Below, in pieces: positions 7,774 to 14,800 of a DNA stretch of 18,197 nucleotides. Each line of letters begins with the position of its first letter. Position 1 is the first letter of the stretch. The translations under genes were made by a program, and so were the position numbers. Under the pieces are notes generated by a model, which searched no databases, was not told the DNA's origin, and was given only the letters and a program-made list of their open reading frames with translations. This DNA is from DATKHR01 sp035510155 (GTDB taxonomy: Bacteria; Acidobacteriota; Vicinamibacteria; Vicinamibacterales; CAVVIG01), in the NCBI GenBank assembly GCA_035510155.1, contig DATKHR010000391.1, positions 1-18,197 on the forward strand, written 5' to 3'.

Positions 7774-8691
7774 CTACGCTTCGCCGTTCACGAACATCCC
7801 CGGCACGCTTTCGCTCGCCGGCTCCTCCTCACGCCAGCGGCGGTGCATCCACAACCACAGGTCGGGATTGCGGCGCACGTACATCTCCAACACATCCGTG
7901 CAGCGCTGGGTGAATTCGCGGATAGCGTCCGGATTATCGGGCGGCGGCGGCGTGACCGGATGCTCGTAGATCAGGCGATAACGGCCGCCCGCCAACGGAA
8001 GCGCAAAGACCGGCACGACCGGCGAGCCGGTCCGCAACGCGAGCGCCGCCACCAATGACGTCGTGGCTGCGGGCCGCGAGAAGAAGTCGACGTAGATGGC
8101 ATCGCGGCTGACGATGTGTTGATCGATGAGAATCGCCACACCGTGGCCCGCGTCGAGAGTTCGCATCACGCGGCGAATGGTGCCTCGGCGGTAGATGACC
8201 GAGTTGCCGGTCCGCTGCCGGATACTCTCGAGCAGATCGTTCAGCTTGGGATTGTCCAATGCGCGGGCGAGTACGCCGATCGGCTCGAACTCGAGCGCAT
8301 GCGCCAGCGAGTGCAGCTCCCAGCAGCCGAAATGGCCGGTCACAAACAGCACGCCCTTCCCCTGGGCGTACGCCGAGCGCGTGCGATCAGCGCCTTCGAA
8401 CTCGACGCGCGCCAACATCTGTTCATCCGACAGCGTGCTGAAAACGAGGAGCTCGAACAGGAGCCGCCCGAAATGCTCGAAAGCTCCGCGCGCGATGCCG
8501 CGTTGTTCACGGAGCGAGCGGGACGGGAACGCCGTGGCGATATTTCGCTGCGCGATGCGCCTATGTGCGCCGTCGACCGTGTAGAACAGCAAACCGAGCC
8601 AGGTACCCATCGCGCGCGCCATCCACACAGGCGTCCGACGCATCACCATCATCAAGAACCGGACGAGCAGATATTCGATGCGGTGCCTCAT
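7774..8691 (-). CDS. lpxL: Lipid A late acyltransferase (LpxL/HtrB family)
   Basis: A 305-residue membrane-anchored acyltransferase that adds a secondary acyl chain from acyl-ACP to a lipid A precursor. A hydrophobic N-terminal segment (about 9-37, including WLGLLFYTV) anchors it at the inner membrane. The catalytic HX4E motif is His120-Glu125 in VTGHFGCWE; VAILIDQH and the C-terminal LWLWMHRRW are family hallmarks. Which of LpxL, LpxM or LpxP it matches cannot be told; only one member is in the window, so the symbol is by family. Its ATG overlaps the lpxK stop as ATGA (8691-8688), so it is translationally coupled, and it is the last gene of its operon. Confidence 0.87.
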   Translation of the reverse strand: MRHRIEYLLVRFLMMVMRRTPVWMARAMGTWLGLLFYTVDGAHRRIAQRNIATAFPSRSLREQRGIARGAFEHFGRLLFELLVFSTLSDEQMLARVEFEGADRTRSAYAQGKGVLFVTGHFGCWELHSLAHALEFEPIGVLARALDNPKLNDLLESIRQRTGNSVIYRRGTIRRVMRTLDAGHGVAILIDQHIVSRDAIYVDFFSRPAATTSLVAALALRTGSPVVPVFALPLAGGRYRLIYEHPVTPPPPDNPDAIREFTQRCTDVLEMYVRRNPDLWLWMHRRWREEEPASESVPGMFVNGEA

Positions 8692-9794
8692 GGCTCAGGG
8701 CGCGTTATTCGGGGTTCGCGATTTGGGACTCGAGGGACCGCGCGGCGACTCTGACAGGCCGCATTCGACGACCCGGTCGACATTGCGGACCGAGCAGATC
8801 GAACGCGATCGAGCAGCCAGGCGCGAAAACGATCGTCCGGCTCGACGCCGACCACGAGCGGCAACGAGGCAAAAGGGAGATCGCGAAGGTCGAGGGCCGC
8901 GAGCCGCACCGCGTCCTTCTCGGTCGTGAGGACGATTGAAGAACGCGCCGATGTGGCGGCGGCCACAATGCGCGTCACATCGCGGCTGCTGAACCGGTAG
9001 TGATCGCGAAACGTCATCGAGCCAGCGACTTCCCACCCCGCCGCCGCGATATCTGCCATAAAGCGATCCGGTCGCGCGATCCCGGCCACGGCGAACACAC
9101 GGGACGCCGGCGGCACGACAACAGACTCGCGAGGACCCATAATGGACCGCGGGGGGGCGATCGCGCGAGTCACTCGAAACACGGTCGGAACCCGCAGCGC
9201 CCGTCCGATGCGGTCGGCTGCCGTGTCGTATCCGGCCGTCACGAGCGCGGCATCGGCCACGGCCGCCGCGTCGAGCCGCTCTCGGAGGCGTCCGACCGGG
9301 AGGGGTTGGTCGGCGAGGTCTTCTTCCGACACAAGCAGCAGATCGAGATCGCGGGCAAGCTGAAGGTGCTGGAAACCGTCGTCCAGCACGTGGACGGTGG
9401 CACCGAATCGTCGCTCGGCAAGCGCCCCCGAGAGATGCCGGTTCGCCCCGACGAGGACCGGAATGCCCGGCAATGCGCGCGCCAGCATCAGTGGCTCATC
9501 GCCTGCCGAATCGAGGTCGGCCAGAACAGCCGACGGATCAGAAACGACCGTCACACCGTCGTGGGGAATCCGCCGCGCGTAGCCGCGTGTCAGGATGGCC
9601 GGGCGCTCACCGCCGTCTTGGAGGAGGCGCGCGACATGCTCGACCACCGGCGTCTTCCCGCTGCCACCCACGCCAAGGTTGCCGACGCTCACCACGGGGC
9701 GCGCGAGCCGGCGGCGCTTTGACGGATCGCGCGCATAGAGCGCCCGTCGCCACGCGACGACGGCTCCGTAAGCGGCGCTCAAGCTGGGGATCAC
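8688..9794 (-). CDS. lpxK: Tetraacyldisaccharide 4'-kinase
   Basis: A 368-residue P-loop kinase that phosphorylates the 4' position of tetraacyldisaccharide-1-phosphate to give lipid IVA at the inner membrane. Walker A is SVGNLGVGGSGKTPV (36-50), and the family motif LDDGFQHLQLARDLDLLL starts at about 137 with catalytic-region Asp138 and Asp139. TTEKDAVRL is seen in the C-terminal half. The start is a GTG at 9794 overlapping the waaA stop as GTGA (9794-9791). The last 35 or so residues, ending VPRVPNREPRITRPEP, do not look like LpxK; they appear to be encoded by repeat-like DNA captured at the gene end, and the tail is probably disordered. Confidence 0.94.
   Translation of the reverse strand: MIPSLSAAYGAVVAWRRALYARDPSKRRRLARPVVSVGNLGVGGSGKTPVVEHVARLLQDGGERPAILTRGYARRIPHDGVTVVSDPSAVLADLDSAGDEPLMLARALPGIPVLVGANRHLSGALAERRFGATVHVLDDGFQHLQLARDLDLLLVSEEDLADQPLPVGRLRERLDAAAVADAALVTAGYDTAADRIGRALRVPTVFRVTRAIAPPRSIMGPRESVVVPPASRVFAVAGIARPDRFMADIAAAGWEVAGSMTFRDHYRFSSRDVTRIVAAATSARSSIVLTTEKDAVRLAALDLRDLPFASLPLVVGVEPDDRFRAWLLDRVRSARSAMSTGSSNAACQSRRAVPRVPNREPRITRPEP
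8699..8714. repeat. Copy of the gmhB-end repeat at the lpxK 3' end
   Basis: GGCGCGTTATTCGGGG matches GGCTCGTTATTCGTGG (4311-4326) at 14 of 16 positions. Both lie at the 3' end of a minus-strand gene. The DNA to the right (to about 8735) keeps the same TTCG/GGGATT-like character. Confidence 0.5.
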
Positions 9795-11134
9795 TTGGGG
9801 CGGAAGGGGCGCACAACGGCCCGGCCGCGCCCGTCGCCAGGAGGGAGAAGGTGCGCGATGATCTCGAGGGTTTTGCTCTTCGCGCCACGGTTCGCCTCGA
9901 CGAGCGCACGGGCTGCTGCGCCCAGGCTGGCGCGCCGGACAGGATCCCGGACGAGCGTCAACAACGTCTCGTCAAGATCCCGATCCGAGTGCACCTGGAT
10001 GGCTGCGTCGTGAGCCAGGAAGGCATCGGCGATCTCCTTGAAGTTCTGCATGTGGGGACCGAATACCACTGGCTTTCCGAAGATCGCCGGCTCGAGGATG
10101 TTGTGGCCGCCGTGGTCGACGAGGCTTCCGCCCACGAACACCGCCGTGGCCAACTGATAGAGCTGGGCCAACTCGCCAATCGAGTCGAGCACGACGACGT
10201 CGGCTCGAGGCTCGGCATCGATGGGCAAAGCCGAACGGCGCATGCTCACGAAACCCGCGTCGTTGGCAAGCCGTTCCACCTCGCCGAATCGCTCCGGCGC
10301 GCGCGGCGCAATGATCAGGAGCGCACTCGGCGACATCGATTTGATTCGCTCAAAGGCTCGCAGGACCGCTGATTCCTCCCCTTTCATCGTGCTGCCTGCG
10401 ATGATGACGGCACGGCTCGGAGACACCCTGAAAAAGCGGAGCGCGCGCTCGCGCGGCTTGCCCCGCGCGACCAAATGGGAGACGGGGATCTCGAGCGAGT
10501 CGAACTTCAGGCTGCCTGTGACCGTCACGCTCGACGGGTCGGCACCGAGATCGAGAAGGCGCCGCGCCGATTCGTCGCTCTGCATGCAAAACCAGTCGAT
10601 GTCGGCCAACACACGACGGAAGAACGGCCGAATCAAGCGGTACCTGGGATACGAACGAGACGAGATTCGACCGTTGATGACGACCGTCTTGACGCCGAGC
10701 TTCCGGCACAAGCGGAGAACGTTCGGCCAGATCTCAGTCTCCATCATGATGAACATACGCGGGCGCACCAGGGTGAGCGTGCGCCTGACGATGAACGCCC
10801 AATCGAAGGGGAAGTAGAAGATGGCGTCGGCGTCAGGGAGACTGCGGCGCGCGACCTGCTGGCCCGCGATCGTCGTTGTCGAGACAAAAAGTCGGAGCCG
10901 CGGATACCGGGCCTTCAGATCCGCGGCGAGGGCCCGGGCGGTCAGCGCCTCGCCGACCGAGACCGCATGAATCCAGATCGACTCTTCGCCATCGATGTTG
11001 AATGTAATCGGGAGAAATCCGAGGCGTTGGCGGAGGCTGCCGACGTATTTTTGATACCGAATCGCCTGATACAGAAAGTAGGGCGACACGACGACAAAGA
11101 GCGCGAGCGAGAGGATGCTGTAGACGGTGTACAC
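9791..11134 (-). CDS. waaA: 3-deoxy-D-manno-octulosonic acid (Kdo) transferase
   Basis: A 447-residue GT30 glycosyltransferase that moves Kdo from CMP-Kdo to lipid IVA at the inner membrane. With the GTG at 11134 as start, the protein opens with YTVYSILSLALFVV, the single N-terminal membrane anchor expected of WaaA. The catalytic base is Glu62 in HAVSVGEALTARAL; METEIWPN, the GSLKFD stretch and the C-terminal FGPHMQNFKEIA region follow as in the family. The frame stays open upstream to 11305, but that would run through the gapA start region and add 57 residues unlike the family, so I reject it. First gene of the waaA-lpxK-lpxL operon. No Shine-Dalgarno precedes the GTG; a TACAAT hexamer only 10 nt upstream suggests a near-leaderless transcript. 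Confidence 0.93.
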   Translation of the reverse strand: MYTVYSILSLALFVVVSPYFLYQAIRYQKYVGSLRQRLGFLPITFNIDGEESIWIHAVSVGEALTARALAADLKARYPRLRLFVSTTTIAGQQVARRSLPDADAIFYFPFDWAFIVRRTLTLVRPRMFIMMETEIWPNVLRLCRKLGVKTVVINGRISSRSYPRYRLIRPFFRRVLADIDWFCMQSDESARRLLDLGADPSSVTVTGSLKFDSLEIPVSHLVARGKPRERALRFFRVSPSRAVIIAGSTMKGEESAVLRAFERIKSMSPSALLIIAPRAPERFGEVERLANDAGFVSMRRSALPIDAEPRADVVVLDSIGELAQLYQLATAVFVGGSLVDHGGHNILEPAIFGKPVVFGPHMQNFKEIADAFLAHDAAIQVHSDRDLDETLLTLVRDPVRRASLGAAARALVEANRGAKSKTLEIIAHLLPPGDGRGRAVVRPFRPK

Positions 11135-11143
11135 GAGGCGGAT

Positions 11144-11153
11144 ATTGTAGAAT
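11144..11153. promoter_or_regulatory. Overlapping divergent -10-like hexamers between waaA and gapA
   Basis: The start codons of waaA and gapA are 42 bp apart. On the minus strand TACAAT (11149-11144) lies 10 nt before the waaA GTG; on the plus strand TAGAAT (11148-11153) lies 23 nt before the gapA ATG. Each differs from TATAAT at one position. I see no good -35 box for either, so this is tentative. Confidence 0.3.
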
Positions 11154-11176
11154 GAAATGTTTGTCTGGAGGGCACG

Positions 11177-12190
11177 ATGGCCGTACGTGTGGGTATCAAC
11201 GGGTTTGGCCGAATCGGGCGAAACATCATGCGGGCCGCTCTGGGCGACCGGGGGATTGACTTCGTCGCCGTGAACGATCTGACGAACGCGCACACGCTTG
11301 CGCACCTCCTGAAATACGATTCAGTCCTCGGCAACCTGCACGCCAAGGTGAAGGCCAACGACACCGACGGCACCATCCGGGTCGACGAAGAGACATTCAA
11401 GGTGTTGTCCGTGAAGGATCCGGCGCAACTGCCGTGGAAGGACCTCGGCGTCGACATTGTCTTCGAGTCGACTGGCCTCTTCACAAGTCGCGACGCGGCG
11501 GCGAAGCACTTGGCCGCTGGCGCCAAGAAGGTCGTCATTACGGCCCCGGCGAAAGGGCCCGATATCACGGTCGTTCTGGGAGTGAACGACGACAAGTACG
11601 ACCCCGCGAAGCACCAGATCATCTCGAACGCATCGTGTACCACCAATTGCCTGGCTCCAGTCGCCAAGGTGCTCCATCAGTCTTTCGGAATCATCCACGG
11701 TTGGATGACGACGATTCATTCGTATACCAACGATCAGCAACTGCTCGACCTGCCGCACAAAGACCTTCGACGGGCGCGAGCGGCGGCGCTGTCGATGATT
11801 CCGACAACGACCGGGGCGGCGTCCGCAGTTGGCGAAGTGTTGCCCGATCTGAAGGGCAAACTCGATGGGTTCGCGATGCGCGTCCCTACACCGAACGTGT
11901 CAGTCGTTGACCTCGTCGCGGTGTTGAGCAAGCCGACGACGGGCGAGCAGGTCAACGGCGCCCTGCGAGCGGCGGCAGAGGGCGCGCTGAAGGGCATCCT
12001 GGAGTACTCGACGGACGAATTGGTTTCGGTTGACTTCAAGGGCAATGCGGCCTCGTCCATCGTCGACGCTGCGTACACGAAAGTGATGGACGGCAGTTTC
12101 GTGAAGGTCCTTTCCTGGTACGACAACGAGTGGGGCTATTCGAACCGCTGCGTGGACCTGGTGCGGTTGCTGGCCAGGAAAGGGCTCTGA
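11177..12190 (+). CDS. gapA: Glyceraldehyde-3-phosphate dehydrogenase, type I
   Basis: A 337-residue cytoplasmic enzyme that oxidises glyceraldehyde-3-phosphate to 1,3-bisphosphoglycerate. The N-terminal NAD-binding signature is INGFGRIGRN (7-16), and Asp34 (AVNDLTN) favours NAD over NADP. Catalytic Cys154 sits in SNASCTTNCLAP and His181 in TTIHSYTNDQ; the C-terminal SWYDNEWGYSNR is intact. A good Shine-Dalgarno GGAGG (11167-11171) stands 5 nt before the ATG. First of a glycolytic run: the stop is 4 nt before the pgk start. Divergent from waaA across a 42-bp gap that must hold both promoters. Confidence 0.98.
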   Translation: MAVRVGINGFGRIGRNIMRAALGDRGIDFVAVNDLTNAHTLAHLLKYDSVLGNLHAKVKANDTDGTIRVDEETFKVLSVKDPAQLPWKDLGVDIVFESTGLFTSRDAAAKHLAAGAKKVVITAPAKGPDITVVLGVNDDKYDPAKHQIISNASCTTNCLAPVAKVLHQSFGIIHGWMTTIHSYTNDQQLLDLPHKDLRRARAAALSMIPTTTGAASAVGEVLPDLKGKLDGFAMRVPTPNVSVVDLVAVLSKPTTGEQVNGALRAAAEGALKGILEYSTDELVSVDFKGNAASSIVDAAYTKVMDGSFVKVLSWYDNEWGYSNRCVDLVRLLARKGL

Positions 12191-12194
12191 GAGC

Positions 12195-13466
12195 GTGGCC
12201 AAGCTCTCGATTACCGACCTCGACACCGTGCGCAAGCGCGTCTTTATCCGTGTTGATTTCAACGTGCCCTTGAAGGACGGGGCGATTGCCGACGACACGC
12301 GCATTCGCGCATCTATCTCCACGATCCAGTACGCCGTGGCGCATGGCGCCACGGCGATCGTTGCAAGCCACCTTGGACGTCCCAAGGGTAAGCCCAACCC
12401 GCAGTTGAGCCTGCGGCCCGTCTCGACTAGGCTGGCCGAGCTCATCCGGCGACCGGTGGCCTTCGCAGGCGACTGCGTCGGTGAGGAGGTCAAGAGCATC
12501 ATCAATCGCGTGCACGGATCGGGCGGCGGCGTCGTTCTGCTCGAGAACCTGCGGTTTCACCCCGAAGAAGAGAAGAACGACCCGCAGTTTTCGGCCGCAC
12601 TCGCGTCGCTTGCGGACTTGTACGTCGATGACGCGTTCGGCGCGGCGCATCGCGCGCACGCGTCGGTCGAGGGGATCACGCATTGGCTTCCACAGGCGGC
12701 GGCGGGATTGCTGATGGAAGACGAGCTGCGCTATCTGGGGCACGTCCTCGAGGCGCCGGAGCGGCCGTTTATCGCGATCATGGGCGGGTCAAAGGTGTCG
12801 GACAAGATCGACGTGATCGACAACATGCTAGGGGGGCGCTCGGGTCAGGTCCGTCAAGCGGGTGAGGTGGCGCGCAGTCACGGGCTCGTCGACCAGCTCC
12901 TGATCGGTGGCGCGATGGCCTATACATTCTTCAAGGCGCGGGGCATTGCCATAGGCCGATCGCTCGTCGAGGATGACAAGCTCGATGAAGCACGGAAAAT
13001 GGAGAAGGAAGCGCGCGACCGTGATGTCCGGCTCCTCCTCCCCACGGATCACGTGGTCACCGAACGCCTGGAGGCGGGCGCTCCACAGGAGGTGTTGCCC
13101 GTCGAATCATCGCCGAGCTCTTCATCGGCTGGCGCGCCAGCGATCGGCGATCGCATGGGCGTTGACATCGGGCCGGCCACGATCGCAGCGTACGCTGCAG
13201 CGATCCGTGGCGCAAAGACGGTGGTCTGGAATGGGCCCATGGGTGTCTTCGAGATCGAAGACTTTGCGAAGGGGACCAACGCGGTGGCTCGCGCGGTCGC
13301 CTCCGTGGAGGGGACGACGATCGTTGGTGGCGGCGACTCGATTGCAGCCATCAAGAAAGCCGGTCTCGCGGAGCGCATCACGCACATTTCAACCGGTGGA
13401 GGCGCGTCGCTCGAGTTTCTGGGGGGACGAACGCTGCCAGGAGTCGCGGCGCTCACTGACAGGTAG
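12195..13466 (+). CDS. pgk: Phosphoglycerate kinase with two insertions
   Basis: A 423-residue glycolytic kinase that transfers phosphate from 1,3-bisphosphoglycerate to ADP. The substrate-binding VFIRVDFNVPL (16-26), SHLGRPKG (58-65) and LLENLRFHPEEE (115-126) are present, as are the nucleotide-side VVWNGPMGVFE and the C-terminal STGGGASLEFL. It is some 25 residues longer than a typical bacterial PGK: GGRSGQVRQAGEVARSHG (213-230) replaces a short turn before LLIGGAMAYTF, and ESSPSSSSAGAPAIG (304-318) lengthens the loop before MGVDIGPATI. Catalytic residues are untouched, so the enzyme should work. The start is a GTG 4 nt after gapA; the upstream Shine-Dalgarno is weak. Confidence 0.96.
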   Translation: MAKLSITDLDTVRKRVFIRVDFNVPLKDGAIADDTRIRASISTIQYAVAHGATAIVASHLGRPKGKPNPQLSLRPVSTRLAELIRRPVAFAGDCVGEEVKSIINRVHGSGGGVVLLENLRFHPEEEKNDPQFSAALASLADLYVDDAFGAAHRAHASVEGITHWLPQAAAGLLMEDELRYLGHVLEAPERPFIAIMGGSKVSDKIDVIDNMLGGRSGQVRQAGEVARSHGLVDQLLIGGAMAYTFFKARGIAIGRSLVEDDKLDEARKMEKEARDRDVRLLLPTDHVVTERLEAGAPQEVLPVESSPSSSSAGAPAIGDRMGVDIGPATIAAYAAAIRGAKTVVWNGPMGVFEIEDFAKGTNAVARAVASVEGTTIVGGGDSIAAIKKAGLAERITHISTGGGASLEFLGGRTLPGVAALTDR

Positions 13467-13506
13467 GGGGATCGGGGGACAGGGAGAGGAGCGCCGGGAT
13501 TCTCGC

Positions 13507-14274
13507 ATGCGCATACCGTTCATTGCCGGCAACTGGAAGATGTTCAAGACCGTTCAGGAAGCGGTCGTGTTCGTCAAAGAGTTGAAGAGCGCGCTCAAGG
13601 ATGTAACAGACGTCGAGATCGTCGTCGGACCGTCGTTCACCGCGCTGCATGCGGTGGCGGAAGCGGCGCGCAACGCGAACATCGGGGTTGCGGCCCAGGA
13701 TCTGTACTGGGAAAAGGAGGGGGCGTTCACCGGCGAGGTCTCGCCGGTGATGGTCAAAGAAGCGGGCGCGGAGTACGCAATCGTTGGACATTCTGAGCGG
13801 CGGCGTCTATTCGGCGAGACGGATGCGATCGTCAACCGTAAGGTTGCGGCGGCGGTCGGCGCGAACTTGACGCCGATCATGTGTGTCGGCGAAACGCTCG
13901 AGGAGCGCGAAGCGAGCCAGACGTTCACGGTGTTGGATCGACAGATCAAAAACGGTCTCGACCGCATCACGAGCGAGCAGGTAGCGGACCTCGTCGTGGC
14001 TTACGAGCCGGTGTGGGCGATCGGGACCGGCCGCAACGCGACCGCGGCGCAGGCCGGCGAAGCTCACGCGCACATTCGAGTGCGCTTACGTCAATGGTTT
14101 GGCGGAGACGCCGCCGATCGCTGCCATGTTATCTACGGGGGAAGCGTCAAACCCGACAATATTCGCGAGCTGATCGCGGAGCCCGATGTCGATGGCGCGC
14201 TCGTCGGGGGCGCCAGTTTGGACGTGCGGAGCTTTGTGGCGATCGTGACCAGCAGCCGGCCGGCTGCGCTATAA
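13507..14274 (+). CDS. tpiA: Triosephosphate isomerase
   Basis: A 255-residue TIM barrel that interconverts dihydroxyacetone phosphate and glyceraldehyde-3-phosphate. Catalytic residues are all seen: Asn9 and Lys11 (AGNWKMF), His95 (VGHSERRR) and Glu167 (AYEPVWAIGTG), with YGGSVKPDN and DGALVGGASL binding phosphate near the C-terminus. The ATG at 13507 begins the family's usual N-terminus; the frame is open much further upstream, but that part only overlaps pgk. A purine-rich GGGAGAGGAG stretch lies about 15 nt upstream, rather far for a Shine-Dalgarno. It follows pgk by 40 bp. The TAA stop lies inside a TATAAT hexamer. Confidence 0.97.
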   Translation: MRIPFIAGNWKMFKTVQEAVVFVKELKSALKDVTDVEIVVGPSFTALHAVAEAARNANIGVAAQDLYWEKEGAFTGEVSPVMVKEAGAEYAIVGHSERRRLFGETDAIVNRKVAAAVGANLTPIMCVGETLEEREASQTFTVLDRQIKNGLDRITSEQVADLVVAYEPVWAIGTGRNATAAQAGEAHAHIRVRLRQWFGGDAADRCHVIYGGSVKPDNIRELIAEPDVDGALVGGASLDVRSFVAIVTSSRPAAL

Positions 14275-14275
14275 T
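14270..14275 (+). promoter_or_regulatory. Perfect -10 hexamer at the tpiA stop, possible secG promoter
   Basis: TATAAT covers the tpiA stop codon. GTGACC at 14245-14250 could be a -35 (4 of 6 bases, 19-bp spacer, longer than ideal). A transcript would start near 14282, 12 nt before the secG ATG, with GGAG at 14277-14280 then falling outside it. It would let secG be transcribed apart from the glycolytic genes. Confidence 0.35.
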
Positions 14276-14293
14276 CGGAGTTTCGGACACAAC

Positions 14294-14740
14294 ATGGTGC
14301 TCTACTACTTGCTCTCGGCGCTGTATGTGATTATTTGCCTGCTGCTACTGGCGGTCGTCCTGTTGCAGCAGGGCAGGGGAGACATGGCTGCGGCGTTCGG
14401 CGGCGGCGGCAGCCAATCGGCGTTCGGTGCGCGCGCCGGGGCGACGTTGCTGTCGAAAGCGACCGCGGTGCTGGCCGGGCTGTTCATGCTGGGGGCGTTG
14501 ACGCTCGCTATCGTGGGTCAACGCGGCAGCTCGGGGTCGCTGCTGAGCGGGACCCCGGCTCCGGCGAAGCCGGCGTCCGCGCCGGTCACGCCGATGCGGA
14601 GCGGCAGTACGCCGGCTCCGGCGACCGGGAGCGCGACGCAGCCGGCAGCTACAACCTCTGAGGCTCCGGCGACAACACCCGGCACTCCCGCGCCTTCTGG
14701 CGCTCCGACGTCTTCAGCGCCGGCGCAGCCGCCGAAGTGA
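14294..14740 (+). CDS. secG: Protein-export membrane protein SecG with long low-complexity tail
   Basis: A 148-residue subunit of the SecYEG translocon. Two transmembrane segments (about 4-24 and 55-74) flank a cytoplasmic loop with the family pattern VLLQQGRGDMAAAFGGGGSQSAFG (22-45), LLSKAT following. The core ends near residue 77. The remaining 70 residues are rich in Ala, Pro, Thr, Ser and Gly with no aromatic residues, probably a disordered tail on the outer (periplasmic) side if the usual topology holds. Starts 19 bp after tpiA. Location next to tpiA and before a tRNA-Leu remnant matches a widespread gene order. Confidence 0.94.
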   Translation: MVLYYLLSALYVIICLLLLAVVLLQQGRGDMAAAFGGGGSQSAFGARAGATLLSKATAVLAGLFMLGALTLAIVGQRGSSGSLLSGTPAPAKPASAPVTPMRSGSTPAPATGSATQPAATTSEAPATTPGTPAPSGAPTSSAPAQPPK

Positions 14741-14763
14741 ACGGCATCCCATCCTTCGTCCTC

Positions 14764-14800
14764 GCGGAAGTGGCGGAACTGGCAGACGCACCAGCTTGAG
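14764..14800 (+). pseudogene. 5' half of tRNA-Leu (anticodon GAG), broken after the anticodon
   Basis: GCGGAAGTGGCGGAACTGGC and the following 17 bases match the start of bacterial tRNA-Leu: acceptor 5' strand, D arm, the 5' strand of the anticodon stem (CCAGC) and loop to TTGAG. After 14800 the sequence departs: no GCTGG to close the anticodon stem, no variable arm, no TTCGA-containing T arm and no CTTCCGC acceptor strand anywhere up to 15229. tRNA-Leu(GAG) after secG is a known arrangement (E. coli secG-leuU). The gene therefore seems to have been cut at the anticodon loop and its 3' half lost. Confidence 0.85.

Noticed and set aside
11135..11305. N-terminal extension of waaA
   Set aside because: The extra residues are encoded opposite gapA and do not resemble WaaA; the membrane anchor starts at the GTG at 11134.
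12973..13506. Long upstream extension of the tpiA frame
   Set aside because: It only overlaps pgk in another frame; the family N-terminus (RIPFIAGNWKMF) begins at the ATG at 13507.
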